Notes: generated by a model from the letters alone, not told the origin. DNA of 6,226 nucleotides from an uncultured Ruminococcus sp. (GCA_937901485.1 CALGTT010000452.1:1-6226); one strand, 5' to 3'; counted from the first letter of the stretch, positions 1-6,226 are shown. A program made the numbers and translations.

Positions 1-1569
1 CTCCTCGCACATACCGTAACGGGCCACCATGTCCCGGGCCAGCTTGGATGCCCGGTCAATGTCACTGGATGCGCCGGTGGAGATATCGTCAAGAATCAGC
101 TTTTCTGCCACTCTGCCGCCGAGGAGCGTTACGATCTCCTCACGCATTTCCATCATGCTGACATAGGATTTGTCATGCTCCGGCAGGGACATGGTGTAGC
201 CGCCAGCCATACCGCGCGGAATGATGGAGATCTGGTGCACCTTATCCTGATGCGGACAATAGTAGGTGCAGACTGCGTGACCTGCTTCGTGATATGCGGT
301 GAGTCGGATCTCCTTTTCGGTCTTGACACGGGATTTCTTCTCAGGGCCAGCCACCACCTTGATGGTCGCCTCCTCGATATCCTCGTTGGTGATCGCCTTT
401 CTGTCGGCGCGTGCCGCAAGCAGAGCCGCTTCATTGGTCAGATTTGCAAGGTCAGCACCGGTGAAGCCGGCAGTACCCTTTGCAATATTGGACAGGTTGA
501 CATCGGGCGCAAGGGGCTTGTTCTTGGTGTGCACCTTCAGAATTTCCTCTCTGCCCTTGATGTCCGGATAGCCTACCACGATCTGGCGGTCGAATCTGCC
601 GGGACGCAGGAGCGCGGGATCGAGGATATCACGGCGGTTGGTTGCCGCAATAACAATGACGCTTTCGTTGCCCACAAAGCCGTCCATTTCCACAAGGAGC
701 TGGTTGAGGGTCTGTTCACGTTCATCGTGACCGCCGCCGAGACCTGCGCCTCTGTGTCTGCCCACTGCGTCGATCTCATCAATGAAGATGATCGCGGGGG
801 CATTCTTCTTTGCGGTTTCAAACAGATCGCGGACACGGGACGCACCCACGCCGACGAACATTTCCACGAAATCCGAACCGGAGATCGGGAAGAACGGGCA
901 GCCTGCCTCACCGGCAACTGCCTTGGCAAGCAGTGTCTTACCGGTACCGGGAGGGCCGAGCAGCAGCACGCCGCGCGGGATCTTCGCACCCATTTCGGTG
1001 TATTTGCGCGGATTCTTGAGGAAATCCACAAGCTCCGCCATCTCAAACTTTTCTTCCTCTGCGCCTGCCACATCGGAGAAGGTCACCTTCTGACCTGCGC
1101 TCTGGTTCTTGACATTTGCCTTGCCGAAGTTGTTGAACTTTCCGCCGCTGGTCTGCCGCATCATAAAGACAAAGAAAACAATGCCCATGATGAGGATCAG
1201 GAATGTAGGCAGGTAAGTGATGAGCCATGAATTATCCTTGATCCTGAAATAATCCTGCTCCAGCGGTTCATCCGGATTTGCCTTGTTGTAGGCAAGACGA
1301 TAGTCCTCTGTCTCACTCAGGAAAATGGAAACATTGGGAACAGTGTATTTCATTTCTGTGCCGTCCTTCAGCTCCAGCTCCAGCTCGCCCGTGCCCAGAT
1401 CCAGCGTATAAAAGCTGACATTCAGGTCGTCGAACTGTGAAATGATCTCGGTGTACTCATATTCCTGATCCGGCTTGCTCAGCTTCGGAAGCATGTAAGC
1501 AATCAGAAAGATCAAAGCTGCCGCAACCAGAAGATAGGCAAAAATGCCCCTGCTCTTTTTTGGTGTCAA
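1..1569 (-). CDS. ftsH: ATP-dependent zinc metalloprotease FtsH (C-terminus beyond window)
   Basis: Membrane-anchored AAA+ protease that extracts and degrades misfolded membrane proteins and some regulators. I translated it by hand; 523 codons are open to the window edge, so roughly the last 100 residues of the usual 600-650 are missing. Seen in order: a first membrane segment (about residues 9-27), a short external domain, a second membrane segment (115-137), Walker A GPPGTGKT (205-212), pore motif FVG (238-240), Walker B IFIDEID (261-267), the second region of homology with arginines 322 and 325, zinc site HEAGH (427-431) and the third zinc ligand Asp503 in GASSDI. All catalytic residues are present. 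Pro228 in FFPISGSDF stands where serine is common. The chosen start is TTG at 1569, 8 bases after AAGGAG; an in-frame GTG at 1578 with a weaker AAGGA is the alternative, adding three residues. An in-frame TAA lies at 1584-1582, just upstream of the GTG. Identity is certain; the start is not. Confidence 0.97.
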   Translation of the reverse strand, partial: MTPKKSRGIFAYLLVAAALIFLIAYMLPKLSKPDQEYEYTEIISQFDDLNVSFYTLDLGTGELELELKDGTEMKYTVPNVSIFLSETEDYRLAYNKANPDEPLEQDYFRIKDNSWLITYLPTFLILIMGIVFFVFMMRQTSGGKFNNFGKANVKNQSAGQKVTFSDVAGAEEEKFEMAELVDFLKNPRKYTEMGAKIPRGVLLLGPPGTGKTLLAKAVAGEAGCPFFPISGSDFVEMFVGVGASRVRDLFETAKKNAPAIIFIDEIDAVGRHRGAGLGGGHDEREQTLNQLLVEMDGFVGNESVIVIAATNRRDILDPALLRPGRFDRQIVVGYPDIKGREEILKVHTKNKPLAPDVNLSNIAKGTAGFTGADLANLTNEAALLAARADRKAITNEDIEEATIKVVAGPEKKSRVKTEKEIRLTAYHEAGHAVCTYYCPHQDKVHQISIIPRGMAGGYTMSLPEHDKSYVSMMEMREEIVTLLGGRVAEKLILDDISTGASSDIDRASKLARDMVARYGMCEE

Positions 1570-1577
1570 AACATCCA

Positions 1578-1583
1578 CTCCTT
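1578..1583 (-). promoter_or_regulatory. Ribosome binding site of ftsH, deciding a non-ATG start
   Basis: The minus strand reads AAGGAG, a strong Shine-Dalgarno match, 8 bases before TTG (1569-1567). A second AAGGA just upstream (1589-1585) is spaced 6 bases from an in-frame GTG (1578-1576). The only nearby ATG (1574-1572) is out of frame and hits TGA after one codon, so it cannot be the ftsH start. Confidence 0.7.
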
Positions 1584-1598
1584 ATCCTTATTATTTTT

Positions 1599-1611
1599 CC
1601 GGCTATGCCGG
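1599..1611 (-). other. Small hairpin in the ftsH leader
   Basis: CCGGC-ATA-GCCGG forms a perfect 5-bp stem with a 3-base loop. It ends about 29 bases before the ftsH start and is followed on the minus strand by an A-rich stretch and then the ribosome binding site. There is no T-tract after it on the minus strand, so it is not a terminator for this gene. It may shape the leader RNA; function is unknown. Confidence 0.4.
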
Positions 1612-1625
1612 TTCTATGCATAGGT

Positions 1626-1660
1626 ATAATGTTATATTGTAGCACGCTAACATGTTGCCA
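1626..1660 (-). promoter_or_regulatory. Weak candidate promoter for ftsH
   Basis: The 108-base spacer after tilS has AT-rich -10-like hexamers on the minus strand: TACAAT (1641-1636, five of six matches to TATAAT) and TATAAC (1636-1631). The best -35-like hexamer, TGGCAA (1660-1655), is 18 bases upstream of TATAAC and matches only three of six positions. A promoter here would fit separate stress control of ftsH, but the evidence is weak and read-through from tilS is an equal possibility. Confidence 0.25.
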
Positions 1661-1665
1661 GCGTG
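1643..1665 (-). other. 10-bp hairpin just after tilS
   Basis: Starting 12 bases after the tilS stop codon, the minus-strand RNA can fold into a 10-bp stem with a 3-base loop. The outer six pairs are CACGCT with AGCGTG. The inner four include two G-U wobbles, which exist only in the minus-strand transcript and become A-C mismatches on the other strand. No U-tract follows, so it is not a standard intrinsic terminator. It could stabilise the tilS message end, act as a processing site or be part of the ftsH leader. Confidence 0.45.
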
Positions 1666-1677
1666 TATTATTTGTGT

Positions 1678-3003
1678 TCATCCTGTGATAATACGCAAAA
1701 GCAGCATATGCTGTGTGCGTTCTGTTACCGCCGCACGCTCCGCCGCACCGAGTCCCTGCGCCCAGAGAAGTCCCTGCGCATCGGAGAGGTAGTGCACCGT
1801 GCTGCGCTGCGCCGGATGCACAGCTTCGTTCAGCCATTTTTTGATGGAAACGCGGTGTTCCCGTCCCTGCATTTTCAGATACAGTGCAGGAATTCTGCCG
1901 TGCAGCTCGGCATTCTTTTTTATTATATCATAATCCAGCACGGAATTTGCAAACATTGTGTGAACTTCTGCAAATTTTTCTGCATCCTTGCGCGAAACGA
2001 CCTCTGCTTCGACAATAAAGCCCTCAAAAATACAATTTTTTCCAATTTCCAGCGGTTTTCTGGGGCATTCCTGCATGGGCGTTTCCAGCCAGAGCACGCC
2101 GCGGCTGACATGGGCGCGTGTGCCGGCAAAGGTCAGCTCCGCCGCGCCGCCCGTTTCGAGCAGCCTGCATACGGTAAGGATATTCTGCCGGTTGGAAAGG
2201 CTGCGCGTTTCCAGAAGCCTTGCAATGCATCTGCGCCGGATCGCCGGATGGAGCATTTCCAGACCTTTGAGAGAGCCGTCGGGCTGCAAAGCCTGTGCGT
2301 AGGCGGATTCCGCCTGTAATTCGAGAAAATCCTCATCCAGCCGCAGATCCTCCGTCATAGCCGCGCAGGTTTCCTCCGCGCAGGGATTGCACTCCTGCAT
2401 CCGCGGCACAACATGATGCCGGAAGAAATTGCGGCGGTAGGCATCCTGTGCATTGGTGCTGTCATCGACATAGGAAAGCCCCTGATTCCGGACATATTCC
2501 TCCACCTGCGCACGCGTGACATGCAGAAGCGGACGCAGGAACTGTCCGCGCATGGGCGGAATGCCGCAGAGTCCCCGAAGCCCCGTGCCGCGCGTCATGC
2601 GCAGGAGGATGGTTTCGAGGTTGTCCGATGCTGTATGTGCGGTGGCAACATAGCCGTCACAATGCGAAGAAAACGCATCATATCGGCATTCTCTTGCCGC
2701 AGTCTCGATGGAAAGGCGGTGCGTCTGCGCATAGCCCTGCACATCGCAGGTGACAACGGTCAGCGCAACGCCCAGCGTTTCGCAGAGTGCGCGGCAGAAG
2801 TTTTCATCCCGCAGACTTTCCTCCCCGCGCAGCCGGTGCTGGATGTGGATGGCTTGCAGGTCAATGCCGAATTCCTCCCGAAGCGTGTGAAGCGCGTGGA
2901 GGAGTGACACGCTGTCCGCGCCGCCGGAAAGTGCGGCATGGATGCGGCAATCGGCAATATTACGCGCTTTCAGGAAGCGGCGCACTTCATCATGCAGGTG
3001 CAT
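1678..3003 (-). CDS. tilS: tRNA(Ile)-lysidine synthetase TilS
   Basis: Cytoplasmic enzyme that uses ATP to attach lysine to C34 of the CAU-anticodon isoleucine tRNA, switching both its codon reading (AUG to AUA) and its charging (Met to Ile). The 441 residues match the family length. Seen: the PP-loop SGGADS (26-31), IHIQHRLRGEES (52-63), the HTASDNLET block (123-131) followed by RGTGLRGLCGIPP, RPLL (157-160), DSTN (181-184) with RRNFFRHHVVP (190-200), and a C-terminal tRNA-binding part with VSIKKWLNEAV (385-395) and a GLLWAQGLG segment. The start ATG at 3003 lies inside the end of dnaB, giving a 14-base overlap, with GGAG 10 bases upstream; no in-frame ATG follows closely. The overlap suggests translational coupling to dnaB. 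In B. subtilis tilS is followed by hpt and ftsH; here ftsH follows directly. Confidence 0.96.
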   Translation of the reverse strand: MHLHDEVRRFLKARNIADCRIHAALSGGADSVSLLHALHTLREEFGIDLQAIHIQHRLRGEESLRDENFCRALCETLGVALTVVTCDVQGYAQTHRLSIETAARECRYDAFSSHCDGYVATAHTASDNLETILLRMTRGTGLRGLCGIPPMRGQFLRPLLHVTRAQVEEYVRNQGLSYVDDSTNAQDAYRRNFFRHHVVPRMQECNPCAEETCAAMTEDLRLDEDFLELQAESAYAQALQPDGSLKGLEMLHPAIRRRCIARLLETRSLSNRQNILTVCRLLETGGAAELTFAGTRAHVSRGVLWLETPMQECPRKPLEIGKNCIFEGFIVEAEVVSRKDAEKFAEVHTMFANSVLDYDIIKKNAELHGRIPALYLKMQGREHRVSIKKWLNEAVHPAQRSTVHYLSDAQGLLWAQGLGAAERAAVTERTQHMLLLRIITG

Positions 3004-4339
3004 CGAGCTTCATCTCCATGGTGCTGAAGCGTGTATACTGACCATCCCAGATGAGGTTGACCGTGCCGGTTTCGCCGTGACGGTTCTTGGCAACGATGCA
3101 TTCAGCAACATTGGGAGTCTGGCTTTCCTTGTTATAGTAGGCATCGCGGTAAAGGAACATGACGATATCCGCATCCTGCTCGATAGAACCGGATTCACGC
3201 AGGTCGGAGAGCATGGGACGCTTGTCGGTTCGGCTTTCCGGTCCACGGGAGAGCTGGGAGAGGAGGATGACGGGAACGTCAAGCTCCTTTGCCATGATTT
3301 TGAGCTGTCGTGTGATCTCGGAGATGATCTGCACGCGGTTTTCGGTTTTCAGCGTGGTCTGGATCAGACCGAGGTAGTCGATGACCACAAGTCCGAGATT
3401 CTTCATGCGGCGCAGCTTTGCCTTGATCTGCTGTACAGTGATGCTTGCGGTATCGTCGATATACAGCGAAAGTCCCTGCAGATAGCTTGCACCTGCGGCA
3501 AGTCTGAGCCAGTCGTCGCCGTCGAGTCTGCCGTTGCGGAGCTTGTTGGAATCCACCTGCGCTTCGGTGGAGAGCAGACGGGATACGAGCTGTTCACGCG
3601 GCATTTCGAGGGAGAAGATGCAGACATCCTTCTCGCTGTGGCGTGCCACATTGCACGCGATATTCAGGGCAAATGCGGTCTTACCCATTGCAGGACGCGC
3701 CGCAATGAGGATGAGGTCGGATTTGTTCAGACCGGAAGTGAGCGTATCCAGATAGGAAAAGCCCGAACGTGTACCAAGGTACAGCTCGCGGTCAGGTCCT
3801 GCGATCCTGCCGATGTGGTTGTAGGTTTCAGCGACGATCTCCTTGATGGGAGTCAGTCCCGTGACATCACGCCCCTGACGAATGTCGAAAATGCGCTGTT
3901 CTGCGGCATCAAGCAGGAGGTTGGCATCGGTTTCGCCGCTTTGAATGTCCGAGAGAATGCCCCGTGCGGTTTCCGCAAGCACGCGGATATAGTACTTGCT
4001 GGACACGATATTGCAGTAGCTTTCGATATTGGAAACGGACGGCACGAGATTGACGAGATTGGCAAGGTAATTTCTGCCCTCTGCGGCAGTTTCAAAGATG
4101 CGCATTGCCACGGCTTCATTGAGCACGGTGATGACATCCGCCTTTGCACCGGATGTGAACATCTGCGCCATGATGCTGAACAGGGCGCGGTGCTGGTCGA
4201 TGTAGAAGCATTCGGGCTTGACCTGTTCCATGACGATGGAAAGCACATCGGTGTCAATGAGGATCGCGCCGAGGATGGTCTGCTCGGCTTCGAGGCTGTA
4301 GGGCATTTCCACATCATGGAAATTCGTGGTTTCTGCCAT
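2990..4339 (-). CDS. dnaB: Replicative DNA helicase DnaB (DnaC in Bacillus naming)
   Basis: Hexameric ring helicase that unwinds DNA at the replication fork, using ATP and working with primase and the helicase loader. The 449 residues equal the usual length. Seen: the N-terminal helical collar domain (about 10-110, with PYSLEAEQTILGAIL at 13-27), a linker helix region (about 155-185), then the RecA-like domain with Walker A ARPAMGKT (214-221), catalytic glutamate in SLEM (Glu245), Walker B VVIDYLGLIQ (318-327), SQLSRG (361-366), LSDLRESGSIEQDADIV (377-393) and KNRHGETG (418-425), which supplies the finger residues. Nothing essential is missing and no intein interrupts it. The start at 4339 is chosen because AGGGGG lies 5 bases upstream and the protein then begins at the usual place. 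An in-frame ATG at 4417 would run through the terminator hairpin and has no good ribosome binding site. The stop overlaps tilS. Confidence 0.97.
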   Translation of the reverse strand: MAETTNFHDVEMPYSLEAEQTILGAILIDTDVLSIVMEQVKPECFYIDQHRALFSIMAQMFTSGAKADVITVLNEAVAMRIFETAAEGRNYLANLVNLVPSVSNIESYCNIVSSKYYIRVLAETARGILSDIQSGETDANLLLDAAEQRIFDIRQGRDVTGLTPIKEIVAETYNHIGRIAGPDRELYLGTRSGFSYLDTLTSGLNKSDLILIAARPAMGKTAFALNIACNVARHSEKDVCIFSLEMPREQLVSRLLSTEAQVDSNKLRNGRLDGDDWLRLAAGASYLQGLSLYIDDTASITVQQIKAKLRRMKNLGLVVIDYLGLIQTTLKTENRVQIISEITRQLKIMAKELDVPVILLSQLSRGPESRTDKRPMLSDLRESGSIEQDADIVMFLYRDAYYNKESQTPNVAECIVAKNRHGETGTVNLIWDGQYTRFSTMEMKLDAPA

Positions 4340-4344
4340 AGGTT

Positions 4345-4357
4345 CCCCCTTTCCTTT
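4345..4357 (-). promoter_or_regulatory. Ribosome binding site of dnaB
   Basis: The minus strand reads AAAGGAAAGGGGG, ending 5 bases before the ATG at 4339. This purine-rich stretch supports that start over the upstream in-frame ATG at 4417. It begins only 6 bases after the T-run of the terminator. Confidence 0.7.
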
Positions 4358-4363
4358 GGTACG

Positions 4364-4406
4364 AAAAAACACCCGTATCACCCCACACAATGACGGGGTG
4401 ATACGG
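4364..4406 (-). terminator. Intrinsic terminator between rplI and dnaB
   Basis: A perfect 12-bp inverted repeat (4395-4406 and 4373-4384) encloses a 10-base loop. On the minus strand it is followed by GTG and then six T (4369-4364). The stem begins 14 bases after the rplI stop codon. The opposite strand has no T-run after the stem, so it works in the direction of the genes. Its distance of 24 bases from the dnaB start leaves almost no room for a separate promoter downstream, so dnaB expression probably depends on partial read-through or on a promoter within or before the hairpin. Confidence 0.9.
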
Positions 4407-4420
4407 AACGGATTCATGGA

Positions 4421-4867
4421 TTATGCCTCGGTGACATCCACCTTCATCTCCGCAGAAATGCCGGTATACAGCTTGATTTCCGCGGTGAATGTGCCGAAGC
4501 TCTTGATATCGTTCTTGAGGCTGATCTTCTTCTTGTCGATCTTGCAGCCGTACTGCTCCTCGATGCCCTGAGAGATCTGCGCACCGGTCACAGAGCCGAA
4601 CAGTCTGCCGCCCGTGCCTGCCTTGCAGACGATCTTCACGGTCTTGTCGTTGAGCTTCTCGCGCAGCTCATTGGCATTCTGCTTGTCCATGTCGATCTTG
4701 TGCTGTGCGGAGGACTGCTGACCTTTCAGCAGGCTCATATTTTCAGCCGTTGCCTCCACTGCAAGCTTCTTGGGCAGGAGCATGTTTCTTGCGTAGCCGT
4801 CCGCTACGTTCTTTACCTCGCCCTTCTTGCCAGAGCCTTTGACATCCTGTAAAAAAATAACCTTCAT
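4421..4867 (-). CDS. rplI: 50S ribosomal protein bL9
   Basis: Protein of the large ribosomal subunit that binds 23S rRNA near the L1 stalk base and helps keep reading frame and translation fidelity. The 148 residues are the standard length. The N-terminal rRNA-binding domain (1-50) has the family signature: GKKGEVKNVADGYARN (13-28) then LLPKKLAVEAT (30-40). A long charged connecting helix covers about 41-75. The C-terminal domain (about 78-148) has GGRLFGSVT (86-94) and IKSFGTFTAEIKL (121-133). The start ATG at 4867 is set by the family's usual MKVIFLQDVKG beginning; an in-frame upstream ATG at 4909 would add 14 residues unlike the family. It lies between gdpP and dnaB, the same order as in B. 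subtilis, and is followed by a strong terminator. Confidence 0.98.
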   Translation of the reverse strand: MKVIFLQDVKGSGKKGEVKNVADGYARNMLLPKKLAVEATAENMSLLKGQQSSAQHKIDMDKQNANELREKLNDKTVKIVCKAGTGGRLFGSVTGAQISQGIEEQYGCKIDKKKISLKNDIKSFGTFTAEIKLYTGISAEMKVDVTEA

Positions 4868-4874
4868 GTGTAAT

Positions 4875-4882
4875 CTTCCTTT
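4875..4882 (-). promoter_or_regulatory. Ribosome binding site of rplI
   Basis: The minus strand reads AAAGGAAG, with the AGGA core 9 bases before the ATG at 4867. It supports this start rather than the in-frame ATG at 4909, which lies inside the hairpin-rich spacer element. Confidence 0.75.
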
Positions 4883-4896
4883 CTGTAAGCGGAGTT

Positions 4897-4981
4897 CAAG
4901 GGGCTGCAAGCCTCTTGATTTTCCCCATCCCTTGGTGAGGGGCAGGGGGTGGGGGCAGCTTCGCAGAACCCCCCAAAAAAA
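4897..4981. repeat. GC-rich hairpin element in the gdpP-rplI spacer
   Basis: The 130-base spacer holds a block unlike the coding DNA around it. At one end is a 9-position inverted repeat with a 3-base loop (4897-4905 and 4909-4917). In the middle are G-runs (4939-4942, 4945-4949, 4951-4955). At the other end C6 (4969-4974), pairable with the last G5, abuts A7 (4975-4981). In the first hairpin the one non-Watson-Crick position is a G-U pair only in plus-strand RNA and an A-C mismatch in the gene direction. This build resembles dispersed intergenic hairpin repeats of clostridial genomes. Only one copy is in the window, so calling it a repeat is inference. Confidence 0.4.
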
Positions 4982-4997
4982 CGATAAGTCAATGTCC

Positions 4998-6226
4998 TTA
5001 TTTCATATCAGAAATCACCTGTAACAGGCGTACCTTTGCATCCTGTACGGAAATATCGGAGATCTGCGTTGCTGCCATCGTCTGATGACCGCCGCCGCCG
5101 AGTGCCTCCATAATGACCTGCACATTGACCGCGCCCAGAGAACGGGCGGAAATGCTGACCACGCGGTTGATCTCATAGATCACGAATGCCGCGTCCACAT
5201 TCTGGATGCTCAGCAGCTCATCCGCCGCCTGCGGTGCGACCAGACGCACATCGGAAATGTCATCCGGTGCAATGGAAATGGCATAGCATCCCACGATCTC
5301 CGCCGAACCGACAATGTCCGTGCGGCTTCGATACGCTTCGATCGAGCCGGAAAACAGGCATTTTACCCTGACCGTATCCGCACCGATCTTGCGCAGGAAC
5401 GCTGCCGCTTCAAATGTACGCACACCCGTGCGCATGACAAAATTCTTTGTATCGAGCATGATGCCCGACAGCAGACAGTCCGCATAGCAGGACTGCACCA
5501 TGCCGTCCAGCTTGAAGTACTGGATCAGCTCCGTCACCATCTCGCAGGCAGAGGAAGCATATGGCTCATGGTGGAAGACCAGCGCGTTGTCCACATAGTT
5601 CACATTCTTGCGGTGATGATCGACCACAACAATGTTTTTTGCCGTTTTATAGAGCTTTTCACTTTCAAGGATATCCTTGTTGTGGGTATCCACAATGATG
5701 AGCAATGTATGCTCCGTGATGGTTTCCATCGCCTGTGCGGGCGTAAGGAACAGATCGCCGCCGATCTCCTCCTCCATCATGGAGATGAGCTGGGGAGCGA
5801 GATTTTTCTGCGGATCGACCACCACGGCAACGGGCTTGCGCAGAAGCCGGACAGCACCGGCAAGTCCGCACGCCGCACCCACGGAATCGAGATCGCCGAA
5901 GCGATGCCCCATGATGAACACATTCTCACTGCTGAGGATGAGTTCCTGTATCGCGCCGGCAATAATGCGCGTCTTTGCGCGGGATTTCTTCTCCACGCCC
6001 TTGGACACACCGCCGAAGAAGCTGTAACCATCGGCTGACTTGACGACGGCCTGATCGCCGCCTCGTCCGAGAGCCATGTCCAGTGCCTGCAGAGCCCACG
6101 CCTCACATTCCTCAATGCTGCTGCCGCACCGTCCCACACCGATGGAAAGGGTGACGGGGGTGCCGCCCTCCACCGAGATGGACTTGACCGCCTCGAGGAT
6201 GGAGAAACGCTCGCTGATGAGCCGCT
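4998..6226 (-). CDS. gdpP: Cyclic-di-AMP phosphodiesterase GdpP (N-terminus beyond window)
   Basis: Membrane-bound enzyme that hydrolyses the second messenger c-di-AMP to pApA, affecting potassium and osmotic balance, cell-wall stress and beta-lactam tolerance. The frame is open to the window edge (first whole codon at 6224), giving 408 visible residues; the membrane segments, PAS domain and most of the GGDEF domain lie outside. Seen, numbered from the edge: end of the degenerate GGDEF domain (TLSIGVG about 25-31, ALGRGGDQAVVK about 51-62), then the DHH domain with GHRFGDLDS (106-114), VDTH (178-181), VDHHRK (201-206) and LDTKNF (257-262), then DHHA1 ending with GGGGHQTMA (376-384). The metal-binding His107, Asp111, Asp113, Asp179, His203, His204 and Asp258 are all present, so it should be active. 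A GTG at 6173 is internal, not the start, because coding similarity continues upstream. rplI follows after 130 bases, as in B. subtilis. Confidence 0.95.
   Translation of the reverse strand, partial: RLISERFSILEAVKSISVEGGTPVTLSIGVGRCGSSIEECEAWALQALDMALGRGGDQAVVKSADGYSFFGGVSKGVEKKSRAKTRIIAGAIQELILSSENVFIMGHRFGDLDSVGAACGLAGAVRLLRKPVAVVVDPQKNLAPQLISMMEEEIGGDLFLTPAQAMETITEHTLLIIVDTHNKDILESEKLYKTAKNIVVVDHHRKNVNYVDNALVFHHEPYASSACEMVTELIQYFKLDGMVQSCYADCLLSGIMLDTKNFVMRTGVRTFEAAAFLRKIGADTVRVKCLFSGSIEAYRSRTDIVGSAEIVGCYAISIAPDDISDVRLVAPQAADELLSIQNVDAAFVIYEINRVVSISARSLGAVNVQVIMEALGGGGHQTMAATQISDISVQDAKVRLLQVISDMK

Noticed and set aside
175..1230. Plus-strand open frame of 351 codons
   Set aside because: It is antisense to the AAA+ and protease parts of ftsH and shows no family motif or good ribosome binding site.
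1625..1630. Perfect TATAAT on the plus strand in the tilS-ftsH spacer
   Set aside because: No acceptable -35 at 16-18 bases upstream and no plus-strand gene downstream; likely chance in an AT-rich spacer.
1457..1837. Minus-strand frame of 126 codons crossing the tilS-ftsH spacer
   Set aside because: It overlaps the end of tilS and the start of ftsH in another frame and has no recognisable features; not a replacement for hpt.
2942..4393. Long plus-strand open frame of 483 codons
   Set aside because: It lies opposite dnaB and has no recognisable domain; the minus strand encodes a complete DnaB with every motif. Such antisense open frames are common in GC-rich genes.
4340..4417. Longer DnaB start at ATG 4417
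   Set aside because: It would translate through the terminator stem and add 26 residues unlike the family; the start at 4339 has a better ribosome binding site.
4938..4955. G-quadruplex candidate on the plus strand
   Set aside because: Only three runs of at least three G are present; a fourth run is missing, so at most a weak two-layer structure.
4975..5001. Possible terminator right after gdpP (short stem and T7)
   Set aside because: The stem is only 5 bp with a single G-C pair and overlaps the stop codon; too weak to call, although the T-run is clear.
5085..6038. Plus-strand open frame of 317 codons, rich in His, Asp and Arg
   Set aside because: It is the reverse image of the gdpP DHH-DHHA1 region; the unusual composition comes from the opposite strand.

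Overview
The window holds five protein-coding genes, all on the minus strand and tightly packed. In transcription order (right to left) they are gdpP (3' part only), rplI, dnaB, tilS and ftsH (5' part only). No tRNA, rRNA, CRISPR array, insertion sequence or phage gene was seen. The gene set, the strong AGGA-type ribosome binding sites, the GdpP-type c-di-AMP phosphodiesterase and the clearly above-50% GC by eye suggest a Gram-positive Firmicute. A clostridial Ruminococcaceae/Oscillospiraceae-like bacterium is most likely. That placement is inference from protein style, not from a search.

Right part (4998-6226): the C-terminal 408 residues of GdpP, with the end of a degenerate GGDEF domain followed by complete DHH and DHHA1 domains. 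A 130-base spacer (4868-4997) carries GC-rich inverted repeats that look like a dispersed intergenic element, then comes rplI (ribosomal protein L9, 148 aa). A near-perfect intrinsic terminator (4364-4406) lies between rplI and dnaB, only 24 bases before the dnaB start codon. dnaB (replicative helicase, 449 aa) overlaps tilS (tRNA-Ile lysidine synthetase, 441 aa) by 14 bases.

Left part (1-1677): a 108-base spacer with a 10-bp hairpin, weak promoter-like elements and a second small hairpin leads into ftsH. The ftsH reading frame appears to start at a non-ATG codon. 523 residues are visible before the window ends, covering both membrane segments, the AAA+ module and the zinc-binding site.

Together this is a housekeeping cluster: second-messenger turnover (GdpP), translation (L9, TilS), replication (DnaB) and membrane protein quality control (FtsH). 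It appears to join two neighbourhoods that are separate in Bacillus subtilis (gdpP-rplI-dnaB and tilS-hpt-ftsH), and hpt is missing between tilS and ftsH. I found no convincing new biological system. The points worth a second look are the terminator before dnaB, the ftsH start region, the intergenic hairpin element and the gene-order junction.
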